The notes: a model not told the origin generated them from the sequence alone. Numbered from the stretch's first letter, positions 5,505-14,822 are shown. The stretch: 15,815 bases of DNA from Candidatus Nitrosomarinus sp. (GCA_003702465.1 REGF01000023.1:1-15815), one strand, 5' to 3'. Program-made: numbers and translations.

Positions 5505-8500
5505 TTATTTCTTCTTGCTCACTTGCATGTACAAATCAACAGTACCACTTCCAATTGGGATGTTACTTCCAACAATTACGTTTTCAGTAATACCTCTAAG
5601 TTGTTCAATTTCTCCTCCAAGTGCTGCATGTGCAATTGTTGGTACAGTAATTTCGAATGCTGCTCTTGCAAGTACACTGTCTTTTGTTCCAGCAATTCCG
5701 TGTCTACCAATTTGTTGCATGTAACCTCTTGAGCACATCAAGTCAGATACTAACATGATGTATCTACTATCAACTTCTAATCCTTGGTCTCCTAGTGTAT
5801 TATTGAGTTCATCAATTAATGCAAATCTTGCAGCTTCAATTCCCAAAGTACCTGCAATTTCAAATACATTGTTTGTTCTAACATTTGTTTTATCAATTCC
5901 TTTAACTTCTAAGACTTTGGCAATGTTTGAACCAGTTGTTTGAATTACCCATTCATCATCTTTTTGAACTAAGGTAACACGTTCAATGTCTGGAACACCT
6001 TTAACAGTTGTATTAAGAACTTTATTTCTAATTGCAATTGCAGTTGCAGTATCAACTTCTTCAACTAAGTTCAAAGTGATTAATTCACCAGTTACTTCCA
6101 TCTTGAATTTTTTATTAGAAGAAAGTGCGGCTTCAACTTCTGCAACAGAGCAACCTCTTTCGCGGAGTCTATTCTCACTTAAGATTAATTTGATATTTGT
6201 AGCATAATCAGTTTCAGTATCTGCAATTAAAGCACTAACTTTAGTTTGTAAAACATTTCTTGCAACTTCAATTGCTTTTTCTCTATTTCCTTTGTTCTCT
6301 TTTTCTAAGTAAATATCCATTGTTGGAGTAACTGGTTTCTTTCTAGCATCAACAAGTTCAATTAATCTTGGAAGACCCAAAGTAACGTTTCTTTCTTTAA
6401 TTCCTGCAAAGTGGAATGTTCTCAAAGTCATCTGAGTACCTGGTTCACCAATTGATTGTGCAGTGACAATACCTACTGCTTGTCCAGGTTCAACACGTGC
6501 TTTATCATAAAGTGAAAGACCTTTTTTACATACTGCTTCAATTCCAGATTTACTAAGACCAGATTTGTTTAATGCATCACTTACAAGTTTGGCTAATCTT
6601 GGACTAAATGTTTTAGTGTATTTTTTAGTTAATGTTTCAATTTCTTCTTTTGTAGCTTTTGCACCAGAATCAATCATAGCTTGTGATGCTGCTAATCTAC
6701 TTGGATTAAATGCCTCACCATGGTCACTTTTCTGTACATCAATTCCATCTTCACCATAAAGGAATTGAACAATGTGTCCGTGAGGATCTCTTACAGTTCC
6801 ATCATATTCTAATCTAATGTGTTCTAAAGCATTGATCAATCTACGCTGCATGTAACCACTTTGTTGTGTTCTGACTGCAGTATCTACGAGTCCTTCTCTA
6901 CCACCCATTGCGTGGAAGAAGAATTCTAATGCAGATAATCCAGTTCTGTAATTTGATTTTACAAATCCATGTGCGTCAGGATTACTGTCATGTTCTTTAT
7001 AGTGAGTCAATGCACGATTTGCATAACCTTCATTCATTCTGTTACCTCTTCTTGATTGTTGACCTAATGCTCCAGCCATCTGACCTACGTTAAGTGCTGA
7101 ACCTCTTGCACCTGTTGTAGCCATAATTTTTCCAGCGTTACCGTCATCAAGTGAATCATTTGCAGTATCACCTGCTTTAACTCTGGCTTTACCTAATTCA
7201 TTAACAATGTAAGCTTCAAGTGCTTCTTCAGCTTTCATACCTCTTGTAAGTTTCAATGTACCTTTTTCGTATTGATCAGTTAAGTCAGCAACAACATCAT
7301 ATGTTTCACTAATATCATCTAGAATTTTTTGTTCATCTTTTTCTGGGACTTCCAAGTCACCATAACCATAACTAAATCCATAGTGAGTAATGAATTGTTT
7401 TACCATAATTAAGATAGAATTCAAAAAGTTCTTTCCAACTGCATTACCATAATCTTTAGTAATTCTGTGCAAAACACTTTCTGGTTCTTCTGCACCAATT
7501 GATGTCTTGTCAATTACACCACTGATTAATTCACCGTTTTTAATTACAACATCATTTGCTTTTCCACCAGTACCTTTTGACCATTTTGATGTGAGAGTAT
7601 AATTGAAATCATTTGGTAAGAATAATGAAAACAATTGTTTTCCGGTATATGCGGGACTACCATCTTTTGCTTTTGTTGATGGTTTTGGAAGTTCATCAGT
7701 ATATCCTCCAAGCATTGCATAGTTTGAAAATTCTTGAACAGACAAAATAGTATCATCTTTAGTTAAGAGATATGCACCAGTTACAAAGTCTCTGAGAGCA
7801 CCAATAATTGGACCACCATATCTTGGAGAGATCAATTGGTCTTGAACCCTCATCAAAAGAATTGCTTCTGCTCTTGCTTCCTCACTTTGTGGAACGTGAA
7901 GATTCATTTCATCACCATCAAAGTCTGCATTGTATGGTGGACAAACTGATGGATGTAATCTGAAAGTTTTTCCAGGAAGTACTCTCACATAGTGAGCCAT
8001 AATAGACATTTGGTGAAGTGAAGGTTGTCTGTTAAACATTACAATATCTCTATCAGCAAGATGTCTTTCAATCAAATATCCAATTTCGATGGTTTCAGCA
8101 ATTGTTGAACGATCTTCAACAAAGTCTAATCTAATTTTTACACCATCTGGTCTTACAATATAATTAACACCTGGGAATTTTTCTGGTCCATTAATGATTA
8201 ATTTTCGCATTCTTTCAATATTCCATTCTGTAACAATTTCAGGAATAGTTAGTTTCATTGCAACTGCTTCAGGTACACCAACTTCAGACAAGTCTAAGTT
8301 AGGATCTGGAGAAATTACAGTTCTACTTGAAAAGTCAACTCTCTTTCCAGAAAGTGAACCTCTGAATCTTCCTTCTTTTCCTTTGAGTCTTTGAGTTAAA
8401 GTCTTTAGAGGACGTCCAGAACGATGATGAGCTTGTGGAATTCCAGAAACTTCATTATCAAAATATGTTGTAGAGTGGTATTGTAACAAATCAACTAAGT

Positions 8501-9299
8501 CTTGAACAATTAATGGAGGAGTTCCTGCTTCTTTACTTTCTTTTAGTCTTTGATTAACTCTAATGATATCTACCATTTTGTGTGTCAAATCATCTTCAGA
8601 ACGAATTCCAGTTTCAAGAATAATTGAAGGTCTTACAGTAACTGGTGGGACAGGTAATGCTTGAAGAATAAACCATTCAGGTCTTGCAGTTACAGGATCA
8701 TAAGACAATAGTGATAAATCATCATCAATAATTTGTGAGAATCTTTCTCTAATGGTAATTGGCAATAATCTGTGTTCACCAATTTCTGTTTTTTCAACAA
8801 AGATTGTTGGTTTTGTAAAGACTAATTCGTATTGTGTTTTTCCACAATGAGGACATTCTTTTGCTTTCTTTGCTTTTTCGATAATTTGTTCAGGAATACG
8901 TTTTTGTGAAACTGTTGTGTATGCGGCTTGTGTATCTTTGATTTTTTGGAATGCGTTAAGGTCTTCTTGAGGTACCTTTAATCTAGCACAAGAACGACAT
9001 GTTGATTGTAATAATTTGTAGATATTATCAATAAATGCAATGTGTAAGATTGGTTCAGCAAGTTCAATATGACCAAAGTGTCCTGGGCATCTTGCTGCAG
9101 TATTACCACAAGTTAGACATTTTTGTCCAGGCTCAAGTGTTCCCAGTCTTCCATCCATAAGACCTCCTTGAACTGGCATTCCGTCTTCATCGTAAGTTTC
9201 TGGAGCTGTAATTTCAGCAACTGAATATTTTCTAATTTCAGTTGGAGACCAAACAGAAAAACGAATTCCATCGATTGCTTTGATTGCTTGAATAGACAT
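5505..9299 (-). CDS. rpoA: DNA-directed RNA polymerase subunit A, unsplit (A' + A'')
   Basis: This is the largest catalytic subunit, at 1264 residues in one chain. Zinc ligands are in CLTCGNTAARCPGHFGH (C61, C64, C71, H74/H77) and in the C101/C104 and C149/C152 pairs. NADFDGD at 457-463 holds the three aspartates that bind catalytic magnesium. The segment from GQMAGALGQQSRRGNRM through GLSALEFFFHAMGGREGLVDTAVRTQQSGYMQRR corresponds to the funnel and bridge-helix regions. The A''-type part follows with ARVEPGQAVGIVTAQSIGEP and TLRTFHFAGIKERNVTLGLP (trigger loop). In most archaea A' and A'' are separate genes; here the frame continues through the junction (roughly residues 870-960). The unsplit form is reported for Thaumarchaeota. 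The start is ATG one base after the rpoB stop, with AAAGGAG inside the end of rpoB. Confidence 0.98.
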   Translation of the reverse strand: MSIQAIKAIDGIRFSVWSPTEIRKYSVAEITAPETYDEDGMPVQGGLMDGRLGTLEPGQKCLTCGNTAARCPGHFGHIELAEPILHIAFIDNIYKLLQSTCRSCARLKVPQEDLNAFQKIKDTQAAYTTVSQKRIPEQIIEKAKKAKECPHCGKTQYELVFTKPTIFVEKTEIGEHRLLPITIRERFSQIIDDDLSLLSYDPVTARPEWFILQALPVPPVTVRPSIILETGIRSEDDLTHKMVDIIRVNQRLKESKEAGTPPLIVQDLVDLLQYHSTTYFDNEVSGIPQAHHRSGRPLKTLTQRLKGKEGRFRGSLSGKRVDFSSRTVISPDPNLDLSEVGVPEAVAMKLTIPEIVTEWNIERMRKLIINGPEKFPGVNYIVRPDGVKIRLDFVEDRSTIAETIEIGYLIERHLADRDIVMFNRQPSLHQMSIMAHYVRVLPGKTFRLHPSVCPPYNADFDGDEMNLHVPQSEEARAEAILLMRVQDQLISPRYGGPIIGALRDFVTGAYLLTKDDTILSVQEFSNYAMLGGYTDELPKPSTKAKDGSPAYTGKQLFSLFLPNDFNYTLTSKWSKGTGGKANDVVIKNGELISGVIDKTSIGAEEPESVLHRITKDYGNAVGKNFLNSILIMVKQFITHYGFSYGYGDLEVPEKDEQKILDDISETYDVVADLTDQYEKGTLKLTRGMKAEEALEAYIVNELGKARVKAGDTANDSLDDGNAGKIMATTGARGSALNVGQMAGALGQQSRRGNRMNEGYANRALTHYKEHDSNPDAHGFVKSNYRTGLSALEFFFHAMGGREGLVDTAVRTQQSGYMQRRLINALEHIRLEYDGTVRDPHGHIVQFLYGEDGIDVQKSDHGEAFNPSRLAASQAMIDSGAKATKEEIETLTKKYTKTFSPRLAKLVSDALNKSGLSKSGIEAVCKKGLSLYDKARVEPGQAVGIVTAQSIGEPGTQMTLRTFHFAGIKERNVTLGLPRLIELVDARKKPVTPTMDIYLEKENKGNREKAIEVARNVLQTKVSALIADTETDYATNIKLILSENRLRERGCSVAEVEAALSSNKKFKMEVTGELITLNLVEEVDTATAIAIRNKVLNTTVKGVPDIERVTLVQKDDEWVIQTTGSNIAKVLEVKGIDKTNVRTNNVFEIAGTLGIEAARFALIDELNNTLGDQGLEVDSRYIMLVSDLMCSRGYMQQIGRHGIAGTKDSVLARAAFEITVPTIAHAALGGEIEQLRGITENVIVGSNIPIGSGTVDLYMQVSKKK

Positions 9300-9300
9300 C

Positions 9301-12300
9301 TTAGAGTTTCTCCTTTATGAGCAATCTTGGTGCAACGTTTAGACTTTGCATTTCTTGTAACAATAATTTGAATGCATATGCTACAGATACTGAAGATACT
9401 TTAGCTTTATCTCCACAAACTCTGCAAACATATTTTCTTTGTTTAACATCATGATAAGCAACTAAACCACATCTTTCACAAACATAGACATCAGATTTAT
9501 CAGATTCATCTAGCAATCTATCTTTTAGAATCATTGAAGCACCATAAGCAATTAAACAATCTCTTTCCATCTCACCAAATCTTAAACCACCACCTCTTGC
9601 TCTACCTTCTGTTGGTTGTTTGGTTAACATCTGAACTTGTCCACGAGCTCTGGCATGTATTTTGTCAGCAACCATGTGATGAAGTTTTTGATAATATACT
9701 ACACCAATGAAGACATCAACTGGGAATGCTTTACCAGTTCTTCCGTCATACATGATTTCTTTACCAGAATATTTGAAATTGTGTGCGTCCATTACTTGTT
9801 TTACTTCATCCATTTTTTCTCCAACGAATGCTGAACCATCAAATCTTTTTCCACGGAATGATGCAGCTTTTCCACAAATGGATTCCATCATCATACCTAC
9901 AGTCATTCTTGATGGGAATGCATGAGGATTAATCAAAACGTCAGGAGACATTCCTTCAGCAGTGTAAGGTAAATCTTCAGCTTTTGCTAAAATTCCAAGT
10001 ACACCTTTTTGTCCGTGTCTTGAAGCAAATTTATCACCAATTTCAGGAATTCTCATATCTCTTGCTCTAATTTTATACATTTTTCCACCTTCGTTTGATT
10101 GAGTCATAACAACAGTATCAATAACACCGGCTTCAGAAGGTCTCACACCAATTGATGTATCTCTTCTATAAGGTCCAGAAGATTCAAACTCTCTATATTC
10201 TTCCATAAATCTTGGAGGACTAGTTTTTCCAATTAAAATATCTCCACCTTTAACAGGAGATTCAGCTGCTACAACACCATCTTCTTCAAGTAGTCTATAT
10301 GCTCTTTCACCTTTGTAACCTCTAACATTATCTTCAGCATTTGGAATTTCAAATGTATCTCTCATTCCACCAGGATATTGTTTTGCTTCAGCATCATAAA
10401 TTCTAAAGAAGAAAGTTCGACCCAATCCTCTGTCAACAGAAGCTTTACTGAGAACAATTGCATCTTCAATGTTGTAACCATCAAATGGTAATACTGCAAC
10501 AACACAGTTTTGACCTGCTGGTCTGTCTTCTAATCCCAATAGTTTCATTGCTTTTGTATTAACTGCTGGAACTTGTGGGTATAACATAAGGTGTTGTCTA
10601 ACATAAGTACTAGTATTCATCATTGGTGTTGAAAATCCTAAGCTTTGTTTTGCCATTGCAGATTCGTAAGTATTTCTTGGAGATTGGTTATGTTCTGGAT
10701 ATGGAATTATAGATGCACCTGCTCCCAAAATTGCTGGTGGGAATACTTCAAGATGTGTGTGTTTCTTTGAATCTTTTTCATCTAATGTAATGTAACAATT
10801 CTCTTCTTCATTTGCGTCAATCATTTCTAATACACCCATTCTTAGCAAATCATTCCAGGAAAGTAATTTCTTTGAGATTTTGTCTAAGAGGTCTTGAGTA
10901 AGTAATGGTTTGTTATCTTTGATAATTATTAATGGTCTTAAAACTCGTCCAGCATTACAATTAACATACAATCTTCTAGTAGATCCTTCAATGTCAGATT
11001 TATGGAATGAAACTCCAACATGGGGATGAATTTTTGAATTTCTTCTAAGGTCTCTTAGAGATTCTGCTAATTCAAGTCCGTCTTTGTAATATCCAATTAA
11101 TCTACCGTCAACAAATATTCTAGTTCCATCTTGTTTCAAATCATCTTTTGCGTCAAAGAAATGTACTGTTCCAAGATCATATAGTTTCTCAACAATTTCC
11201 TCAGAAGGAACATTTACTGAAATAATTCCAGATAATGCAAGATTCTTTACCAAACCACAGTTTGAACCCTCTGGTGTTTCACTAGGACAAATTCTTCCAA
11301 AGTGTGTTGCATGCAAGTCTCTTGCTTCAAAGTTTGGTTGAGTTCTACTAAGTGGTGATTGAATTCTTCTAAGATGACTAATTGTGGATAAGTAATTTGT
11401 TCTATCTAGTAATTGTGTAACTCCAACTCTACCACGACCCCAGTTTCCTGTTGCAATAGCATTGTTTAGTTTATCAGTAATAATTCCAGGACGAATTGAT
11501 GCAGCAACTGCATTAATTCCACGTTTTTGACCTGAACGCTCTAGTTGGTATTTCATATCTCTTACCAAGTTTCTAAATGCAGTTCTAAACAAATCGGCAA
11601 GCATTTGACCAGCAAATTTGATGACCTTATTTCCATAATGATCTTTATCATCAGGAGTAATCCAGTTGAGTTTTAATTCTAATAATTTACAAGCTGCTTC
11701 ACCTAAGAATTGTGCTTTCTCTTTTCTATTTTCAGGATGTTTGCCTAAATGAGGTAACAGACCCCAATCAAGTAAAGTTTCAGCACGTTTAATTTGGAAT
11801 TCTTCAAGCATTCCAGGTGCAATTCTTTTACTGATGTAAACAATTGCATCTTTAGATGTAGGAACATCTCCTGCTTTTTCAAATGAACCTTCTAATTCAT
11901 CTTGAAGGTCATCTACTAATGAAACAACTGAAGCAATTTCTTTATCAGATTCTAATCCAAGTGCTCTCATTAAAGTGACAACTGGAATATCTACTGGAGA
12001 GCCAGGAATTCTTGCAACAATCAATCCATCATTTTTCATTACAAGTTCTAATTTTGCACGGTAACCAACAATTGAAGAATATACTTTAGCTTTGAAAACA
12101 GTGTTTCCACCAACAAGTTCTCTATCTACAATAATTTTATTGTAAGAAAGATCTTCTAATCCAACGATTACTCTTTCTGAACCATTAATGATAAAGTAAC
12201 CACCAGGATCATTTGGATCTTCACCGTGTTCAATTAATTTTTGATTAGAGAAATTATTCAAAATACATGCATTGGATTTTGCCATAACTGGTACATCACC

Positions 12301-12648
12301 AATGTGAACAAATCTTGATTCCAAAATTTTTCCATCTTCAACAACACTTGCTTCCATCATAACCGGTGCAGAATAAGAAACATTTCTTAATCTTGCTTCA
12401 GCTGGAGTGATGTGAGTAATAGAACCATCAAGTTCCATCATTCTTGGTTGTTGAAGTTTTACTTTTCCTAATTGAATTTTGTATGGATATTCAGCATTTT
12501 CAATATCAATTTGGCCAACTTCATTAATGATACTTTGAAGTCCTCTTTCTAAAAATTCATCAAATGAATTAAGATGTTGACGTGCAATACCTTCACGTTT
12601 TAGAATATCTTGAATTACTGGCCAACGTTTGTTTGAAGGGTCTGCCAA
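9301..12648 (-). CDS. rpoB: DNA-directed RNA polymerase subunit B, unsplit
   Basis: This is the second-largest subunit, at 1115 residues in one chain rather than split into B'' and B' as in methanogens and some other Euryarchaeota. Recognised regions are GGYFIINGSERVIVGLEDL near the N-terminus, the fork-loop region HATHFGRICPSETPEGSNCGLVKNLA (SETPEG starts at residue 456), KTSPPRFMEEYREFESSG, and the nucleotide-tunnel/hybrid-binding segment RHGQKGVLGILAKAEDLPYTAEGMSPDVLINPHAFPSRMT. The C-terminal clamp zinc site has C1057, C1060, C1075 and C1078. The start is TTG at 12646-12648: there is no ATG nearby in frame, and a strong GGAGG lies seven bases upstream inside the last codons of rpoH. It is two bases from rpoH and one base from rpoA. 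Confidence 0.98.
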   Translation of the reverse strand: MADPSNKRWPVIQDILKREGIARQHLNSFDEFLERGLQSIINEVGQIDIENAEYPYKIQLGKVKLQQPRMMELDGSITHITPAEARLRNVSYSAPVMMEASVVEDGKILESRFVHIGDVPVMAKSNACILNNFSNQKLIEHGEDPNDPGGYFIINGSERVIVGLEDLSYNKIIVDRELVGGNTVFKAKVYSSIVGYRAKLELVMKNDGLIVARIPGSPVDIPVVTLMRALGLESDKEIASVVSLVDDLQDELEGSFEKAGDVPTSKDAIVYISKRIAPGMLEEFQIKRAETLLDWGLLPHLGKHPENRKEKAQFLGEAACKLLELKLNWITPDDKDHYGNKVIKFAGQMLADLFRTAFRNLVRDMKYQLERSGQKRGINAVAASIRPGIITDKLNNAIATGNWGRGRVGVTQLLDRTNYLSTISHLRRIQSPLSRTQPNFEARDLHATHFGRICPSETPEGSNCGLVKNLALSGIISVNVPSEEIVEKLYDLGTVHFFDAKDDLKQDGTRIFVDGRLIGYYKDGLELAESLRDLRRNSKIHPHVGVSFHKSDIEGSTRRLYVNCNAGRVLRPLIIIKDNKPLLTQDLLDKISKKLLSWNDLLRMGVLEMIDANEEENCYITLDEKDSKKHTHLEVFPPAILGAGASIIPYPEHNQSPRNTYESAMAKQSLGFSTPMMNTSTYVRQHLMLYPQVPAVNTKAMKLLGLEDRPAGQNCVVAVLPFDGYNIEDAIVLSKASVDRGLGRTFFFRIYDAEAKQYPGGMRDTFEIPNAEDNVRGYKGERAYRLLEEDGVVAAESPVKGGDILIGKTSPPRFMEEYREFESSGPYRRDTSIGVRPSEAGVIDTVVMTQSNEGGKMYKIRARDMRIPEIGDKFASRHGQKGVLGILAKAEDLPYTAEGMSPDVLINPHAFPSRMTVGMMMESICGKAASFRGKRFDGSAFVGEKMDEVKQVMDAHNFKYSGKEIMYDGRTGKAFPVDVFIGVVYYQKLHHMVADKIHARARGQVQMLTKQPTEGRARGGGLRFGEMERDCLIAYGASMILKDRLLDESDKSDVYVCERCGLVAYHDVKQRKYVCRVCGDKAKVSSVSVAYAFKLLLQEMQSLNVAPRLLIKEKL

Positions 12649-12650
12649 AT

Positions 12651-12902
12651 CTAAACCTCCACCACATATCGATAATAGAGACTTTCACCGGCAGTTGGAC
12701 TATTTCTAGTGATTTTTATCATATCACCTGGTTTTACACCAAGTCCCAAAATTGCAGGATCATTTACAAAAATTAATGGTAATTCTGTTGGTTTACAATT
12801 GTATTTTTTTAAAACTTCTTCAGCTTCAGATTTTGGAATTATTTCATGTTTTGGAACATAAACATGATCTGGAACTAAAATTTGATTTTTCTTAGTTGCC
12901 AT
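12651..12902 (-). CDS. rpoH: DNA-directed RNA polymerase subunit H (Rpb5 homologue)
   Basis: This 83-residue protein corresponds to the C-terminal assembly domain of eukaryotic Rpb5, the usual size for archaeal RpoH. The core HVYVPKHEIIPKSEAEEVLKKY, LPLIFVNDPAILGLGVKPGD and IKITRNSPTAGESLYYRYVV is intact; the last two segments carry the conserved DP and R..P.AG...YYR residues. It is the first gene of the polymerase operon. A CATTTAATG box 26 bases before the ATG, with no Shine-Dalgarno sequence, suggests a leaderless transcript. Its last codons (GTG GTG GAG GTT TAG) also provide the ribosome-binding sequence for rpoB. Confidence 0.97.
   Translation of the reverse strand: MATKKNQILVPDHVYVPKHEIIPKSEAEEVLKKYNCKPTELPLIFVNDPAILGLGVKPGDMIKITRNSPTAGESLYYRYVVEV
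12656..12660 (-). promoter_or_regulatory. Shine-Dalgarno sequence deciding the rpoB TTG start
   Basis: GGAGG on the minus strand lies in the last rpoH codons, seven bases before TTG 12648. It is the strongest ribosome-binding match seen in this window and supports the non-ATG start and coupling to rpoH. Confidence 0.75.
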
Positions 12903-12923
12903 TTAAGCAGCCCCCAGATCGAA

Positions 12924-12932
12924 CATTAAATG
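12924..12932 (-). promoter_or_regulatory. TATA-like box of the polymerase operon
   Basis: CATTTAATG is centred near 12928, 26 bases before the rpoH ATG, so transcription is predicted to begin at or beside the start codon. It is a visual match only. Confidence 0.5.
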
Positions 12933-12958
12933 TAATACTAAATAATACACACAAACTG

Positions 12959-12965
12959 AAAAAAA
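12959..12965 (-). terminator. T-run terminator after larB
   Basis: Seven T in a row on the minus strand lie about 40 bases after the larB stop and before the rpoH TATA-like box. This is the expected form and place for archaeal intrinsic termination, isolating larB/mdh from the polymerase operon. Confidence 0.5.
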
Positions 12966-13005
12966 TCACGTTCGGGTTAATATATATCTAATCTGAAACT
13001 TCAAA

Positions 13006-13785
13006 TCAAGAGATCATTTTCTTATTGACTCTATTTGCAATATTGGCAGCAATTCCACCAGCAGCAATTCCATTATCAATATTTACAACAGACATTCCCA
13101 ATGAACAGCTTTGTAGCATAGATGCTAAAGCTGCAATTCCTTTTTCTCCATATCCATATCCAACTGATGTGGGAATTCCGATTATTGGAATGTCTACTAG
13201 TGTAGAAACTAAAGTAGCCAATGCTCCTTCCATTCCAGCTGCAACTATAATACAATCAACATCTTGTTCAACCATTTTCTTTAAAATTGGAAATATTCTT
13301 TGAATGCCTGCAACTCCAACATCATAACTTGTGACACATTTACAATTCATAGCTTCACACATTAGCCGAGATTCTTCAGCAACCCCAATATCAGATGTAC
13401 CTGCAGTCAAAATTCCAACAGTTCCTCCTTGGAATTTAATTGGTTTTTTAAATAGCAATATAGTTGAAGAGTTTTTGCCAGTCTTGACTTGGACCTTTAA
13501 TTTCTTGACAAATAAAAGTAGTTTTTTGTAATCATTTTTTTTAATTCTTGAAACTAGAACGGAATTTGTTTTCTCTAAAGTTTTTTTAACAATTTTTTTA
13601 ATATCATCTAATTCTTTTGTTTCTGCAAAAATTACTTCTGGAACTCCTCGTCGTTTACTTCTATTGATATCAATTTTTGCAAAATTTTCTACTTCCTCAA
13701 TTGAATATAATGTAAGAAGTTTTTTTGCATCTTTAGTAGAAATTTTTCCAGATTTTACAGATTCTAAAATTTCATTAATTTTCAA
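13006..13785 (-). CDS. larB: Nickel-pincer cofactor biosynthesis protein LarB
   Basis: LarB carboxylates the pyridinium ring of nicotinic acid adenine dinucleotide and hydrolyses it to the dicarboxylated mononucleotide, the first step of nickel-pincer nucleotide (NPN) synthesis. At 259 residues it has the family length: an N-terminal LarB-specific part with RSKRRGVPEVIFAETK (42-57), then a PurE-like domain with TAGTSD (127-132), AAGMEGAL (182-189), PTSVGYG (205-211), an SC pair with C227, and NIDNG (235-239). The cysteine matches the one that attacks the substrate ring in characterised LarB. The start is TTG at 13783-13785: only TTA and other non-start codons lie between it and an upstream in-frame TAG, and no ATG is available. 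It lies 33 bases after mdh on the same strand. A weak TATA-like TAGTATAG lies about 25 bases upstream, so it may have its own leaderless promoter. LarC is encoded beyond mdh; LarE is not in the window. Confidence 0.92.
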   Translation of the reverse strand: MKINEILESVKSGKISTKDAKKLLTLYSIEEVENFAKIDINRSKRRGVPEVIFAETKELDDIKKIVKKTLEKTNSVLVSRIKKNDYKKLLLFVKKLKVQVKTGKNSSTILLFKKPIKFQGGTVGILTAGTSDIGVAEESRLMCEAMNCKCVTSYDVGVAGIQRIFPILKKMVEQDVDCIIVAAGMEGALATLVSTLVDIPIIGIPTSVGYGYGEKGIAALASMLQSCSLGMSVVNIDNGIAAGGIAANIANRVNKKMIS

Positions 13786-13802
13786 TAATTTGTATAATTG
13801 AT

Positions 13803-13812
13803 ATCTATACTA
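13803..13812 (-). promoter_or_regulatory. Possible TATA-like box for larB
   Basis: TAGTATAGAT on the minus strand lies about 20-27 bases before the larB TTG, in the 33-base gap after mdh. The match is weak in an AT-rich spacer; co-transcription from mdh is equally possible. Confidence 0.25.
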
Positions 13813-13818
13813 AAATGC

Positions 13819-14733
13819 TTAGATTTCAATTCCAGAAATTGCATCTTTTACATTAGCAACTCCTTTATCAAACATAGATCTTTCTTCATCATTAAGATCT
13901 AACTCAATAATTTTCTCTACACCGTTTTTACCAATCACAGCAGGTACACCAATTGTAACATCAGAATGACCATATTCACCATCAAGATAAGTTGCAACTG
14001 GGATTACTTGTTTTCTATCTCTAACTACTGTTTCAATTATTGCAGATATTGCATTTCCTGGTGCATGAACTGTAGCACCTTTTAGTTCAATGACTTTTGC
14101 TGCAACTTGTTTTGTGTTTTGAACAATTTCATCTAATTTTTCTTTTGGTAAAAATGATGAAAGTGGAACACCTGAAACAGATGAGAATCTTGGCAAAGGA
14201 AGCATATTTTCTCCGTGTTCACCAATTACTAATCCTCTAATTGAATCTCTTGAATAGCCAGTTGATTCATGAATAAATTGTCTAAATCTTGATAAATCTA
14301 ACATACCACCCATTCCAAATACTCTACTTCTATCAAATCCAGATACTTTTTGAGTAATGTATGCCATTGGGTCTAATGGATTAGTTACTGGAATTATCAT
14401 AGAGTCATCAGCATATTTTTTTACATTTTCAACTACACTTTTCACAATTGAAGCATTAATTTTGAGTAAATCCATTCTTGTCATTCCAGGTTTTCTACCA
14501 GAACCTGCAACAACTACAACAACGTTGGAACCTTTCATGTCTTCATAATCGTTTGAACCTTTTACTTCTACATCAATTCCTTGTTCAGATAACATGTGAT
14601 TGATATCCATGGCTTCACCTTGTGGTAATCCCTTTGCAACATCCAGTAACAAGATTTGATCATCTAATTTCTTTAATGCTGAAAATAATGCGGCATCTCC
14701 ACCAACTTTACCAGATCCAATTATTGTAATCAT
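13819..14733 (-). CDS. mdh: NAD-dependent malate dehydrogenase (LDH/MDH family)
   Basis: This 304-residue protein has the full LDH/MDH layout. GSGKVGG at 6-12 is the Rossmann loop, and D31 after the second strand (LLLDVAKG) indicates preference for NAD. The active-site loop GRKPGMTRMDLL has R80 and R86; an arginine at the latter place, where lactate dehydrogenases have glutamine, points to malate/oxaloacetate. VTNPLDPMAY (N118), GMGGMLDLSRFR (D146, R149) and the catalytic GEHGEN (H173) complete the site. The enzyme interconverts malate and oxaloacetate in central carbon metabolism. The start is ATG, with a TATA-like ATTTATAAT 27 bases upstream and no Shine-Dalgarno sequence, so the mRNA is probably leaderless. 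It stands between larB (same strand) and larC (divergent), an association that may or may not be functional. Confidence 0.95.
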   Translation of the reverse strand: MITIIGSGKVGGDAALFSALKKLDDQILLLDVAKGLPQGEAMDINHMLSEQGIDVEVKGSNDYEDMKGSNVVVVVAGSGRKPGMTRMDLLKINASIVKSVVENVKKYADDSMIIPVTNPLDPMAYITQKVSGFDRSRVFGMGGMLDLSRFRQFIHESTGYSRDSIRGLVIGEHGENMLPLPRFSSVSGVPLSSFLPKEKLDEIVQNTKQVAAKVIELKGATVHAPGNAISAIIETVVRDRKQVIPVATYLDGEYGHSDVTIGVPAVIGKNGVEKIIELDLNDEERSMFDKGVANVKDAISGIEI

Positions 14734-14755
14734 GAAAATCAGTGCTAAATTTGAA

Positions 14756-14764
14756 ATTATAAAT
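14756..14764 (-). promoter_or_regulatory. TATA-like box for mdh
   Basis: ATTTATAAT on the minus strand is centred near 14760, 27 bases before the mdh ATG at 14733. It forms the left half of a compact divergent promoter region with the larC box. Confidence 0.6.
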
Positions 14765-14792
14765 CTAATGAAATGGTCAAATTATTAGGCGA

Positions 14793-14800
14793 ATTTATAA
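14793..14800 (+). promoter_or_regulatory. TATA-like box for larC
   Basis: ATTTATAA is centred near 14797, 26 bases before the larC ATG at 14823, predicting a leaderless transcript. It shares the 89-base intergenic region with the mdh promoter. Confidence 0.6.
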
Positions 14801-14822
14801 GCATTTTTGATAATTTTTAATC

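Noticed and set aside
13006..13785. Annotation as PurE (AIR carboxylase) for purine synthesis
   Set aside because: The PurE-like domain is only the C-terminal part; the N-terminal RSKRRGVPEVIFAETK segment, the SC motif, the length and the nearby larC identify LarB.
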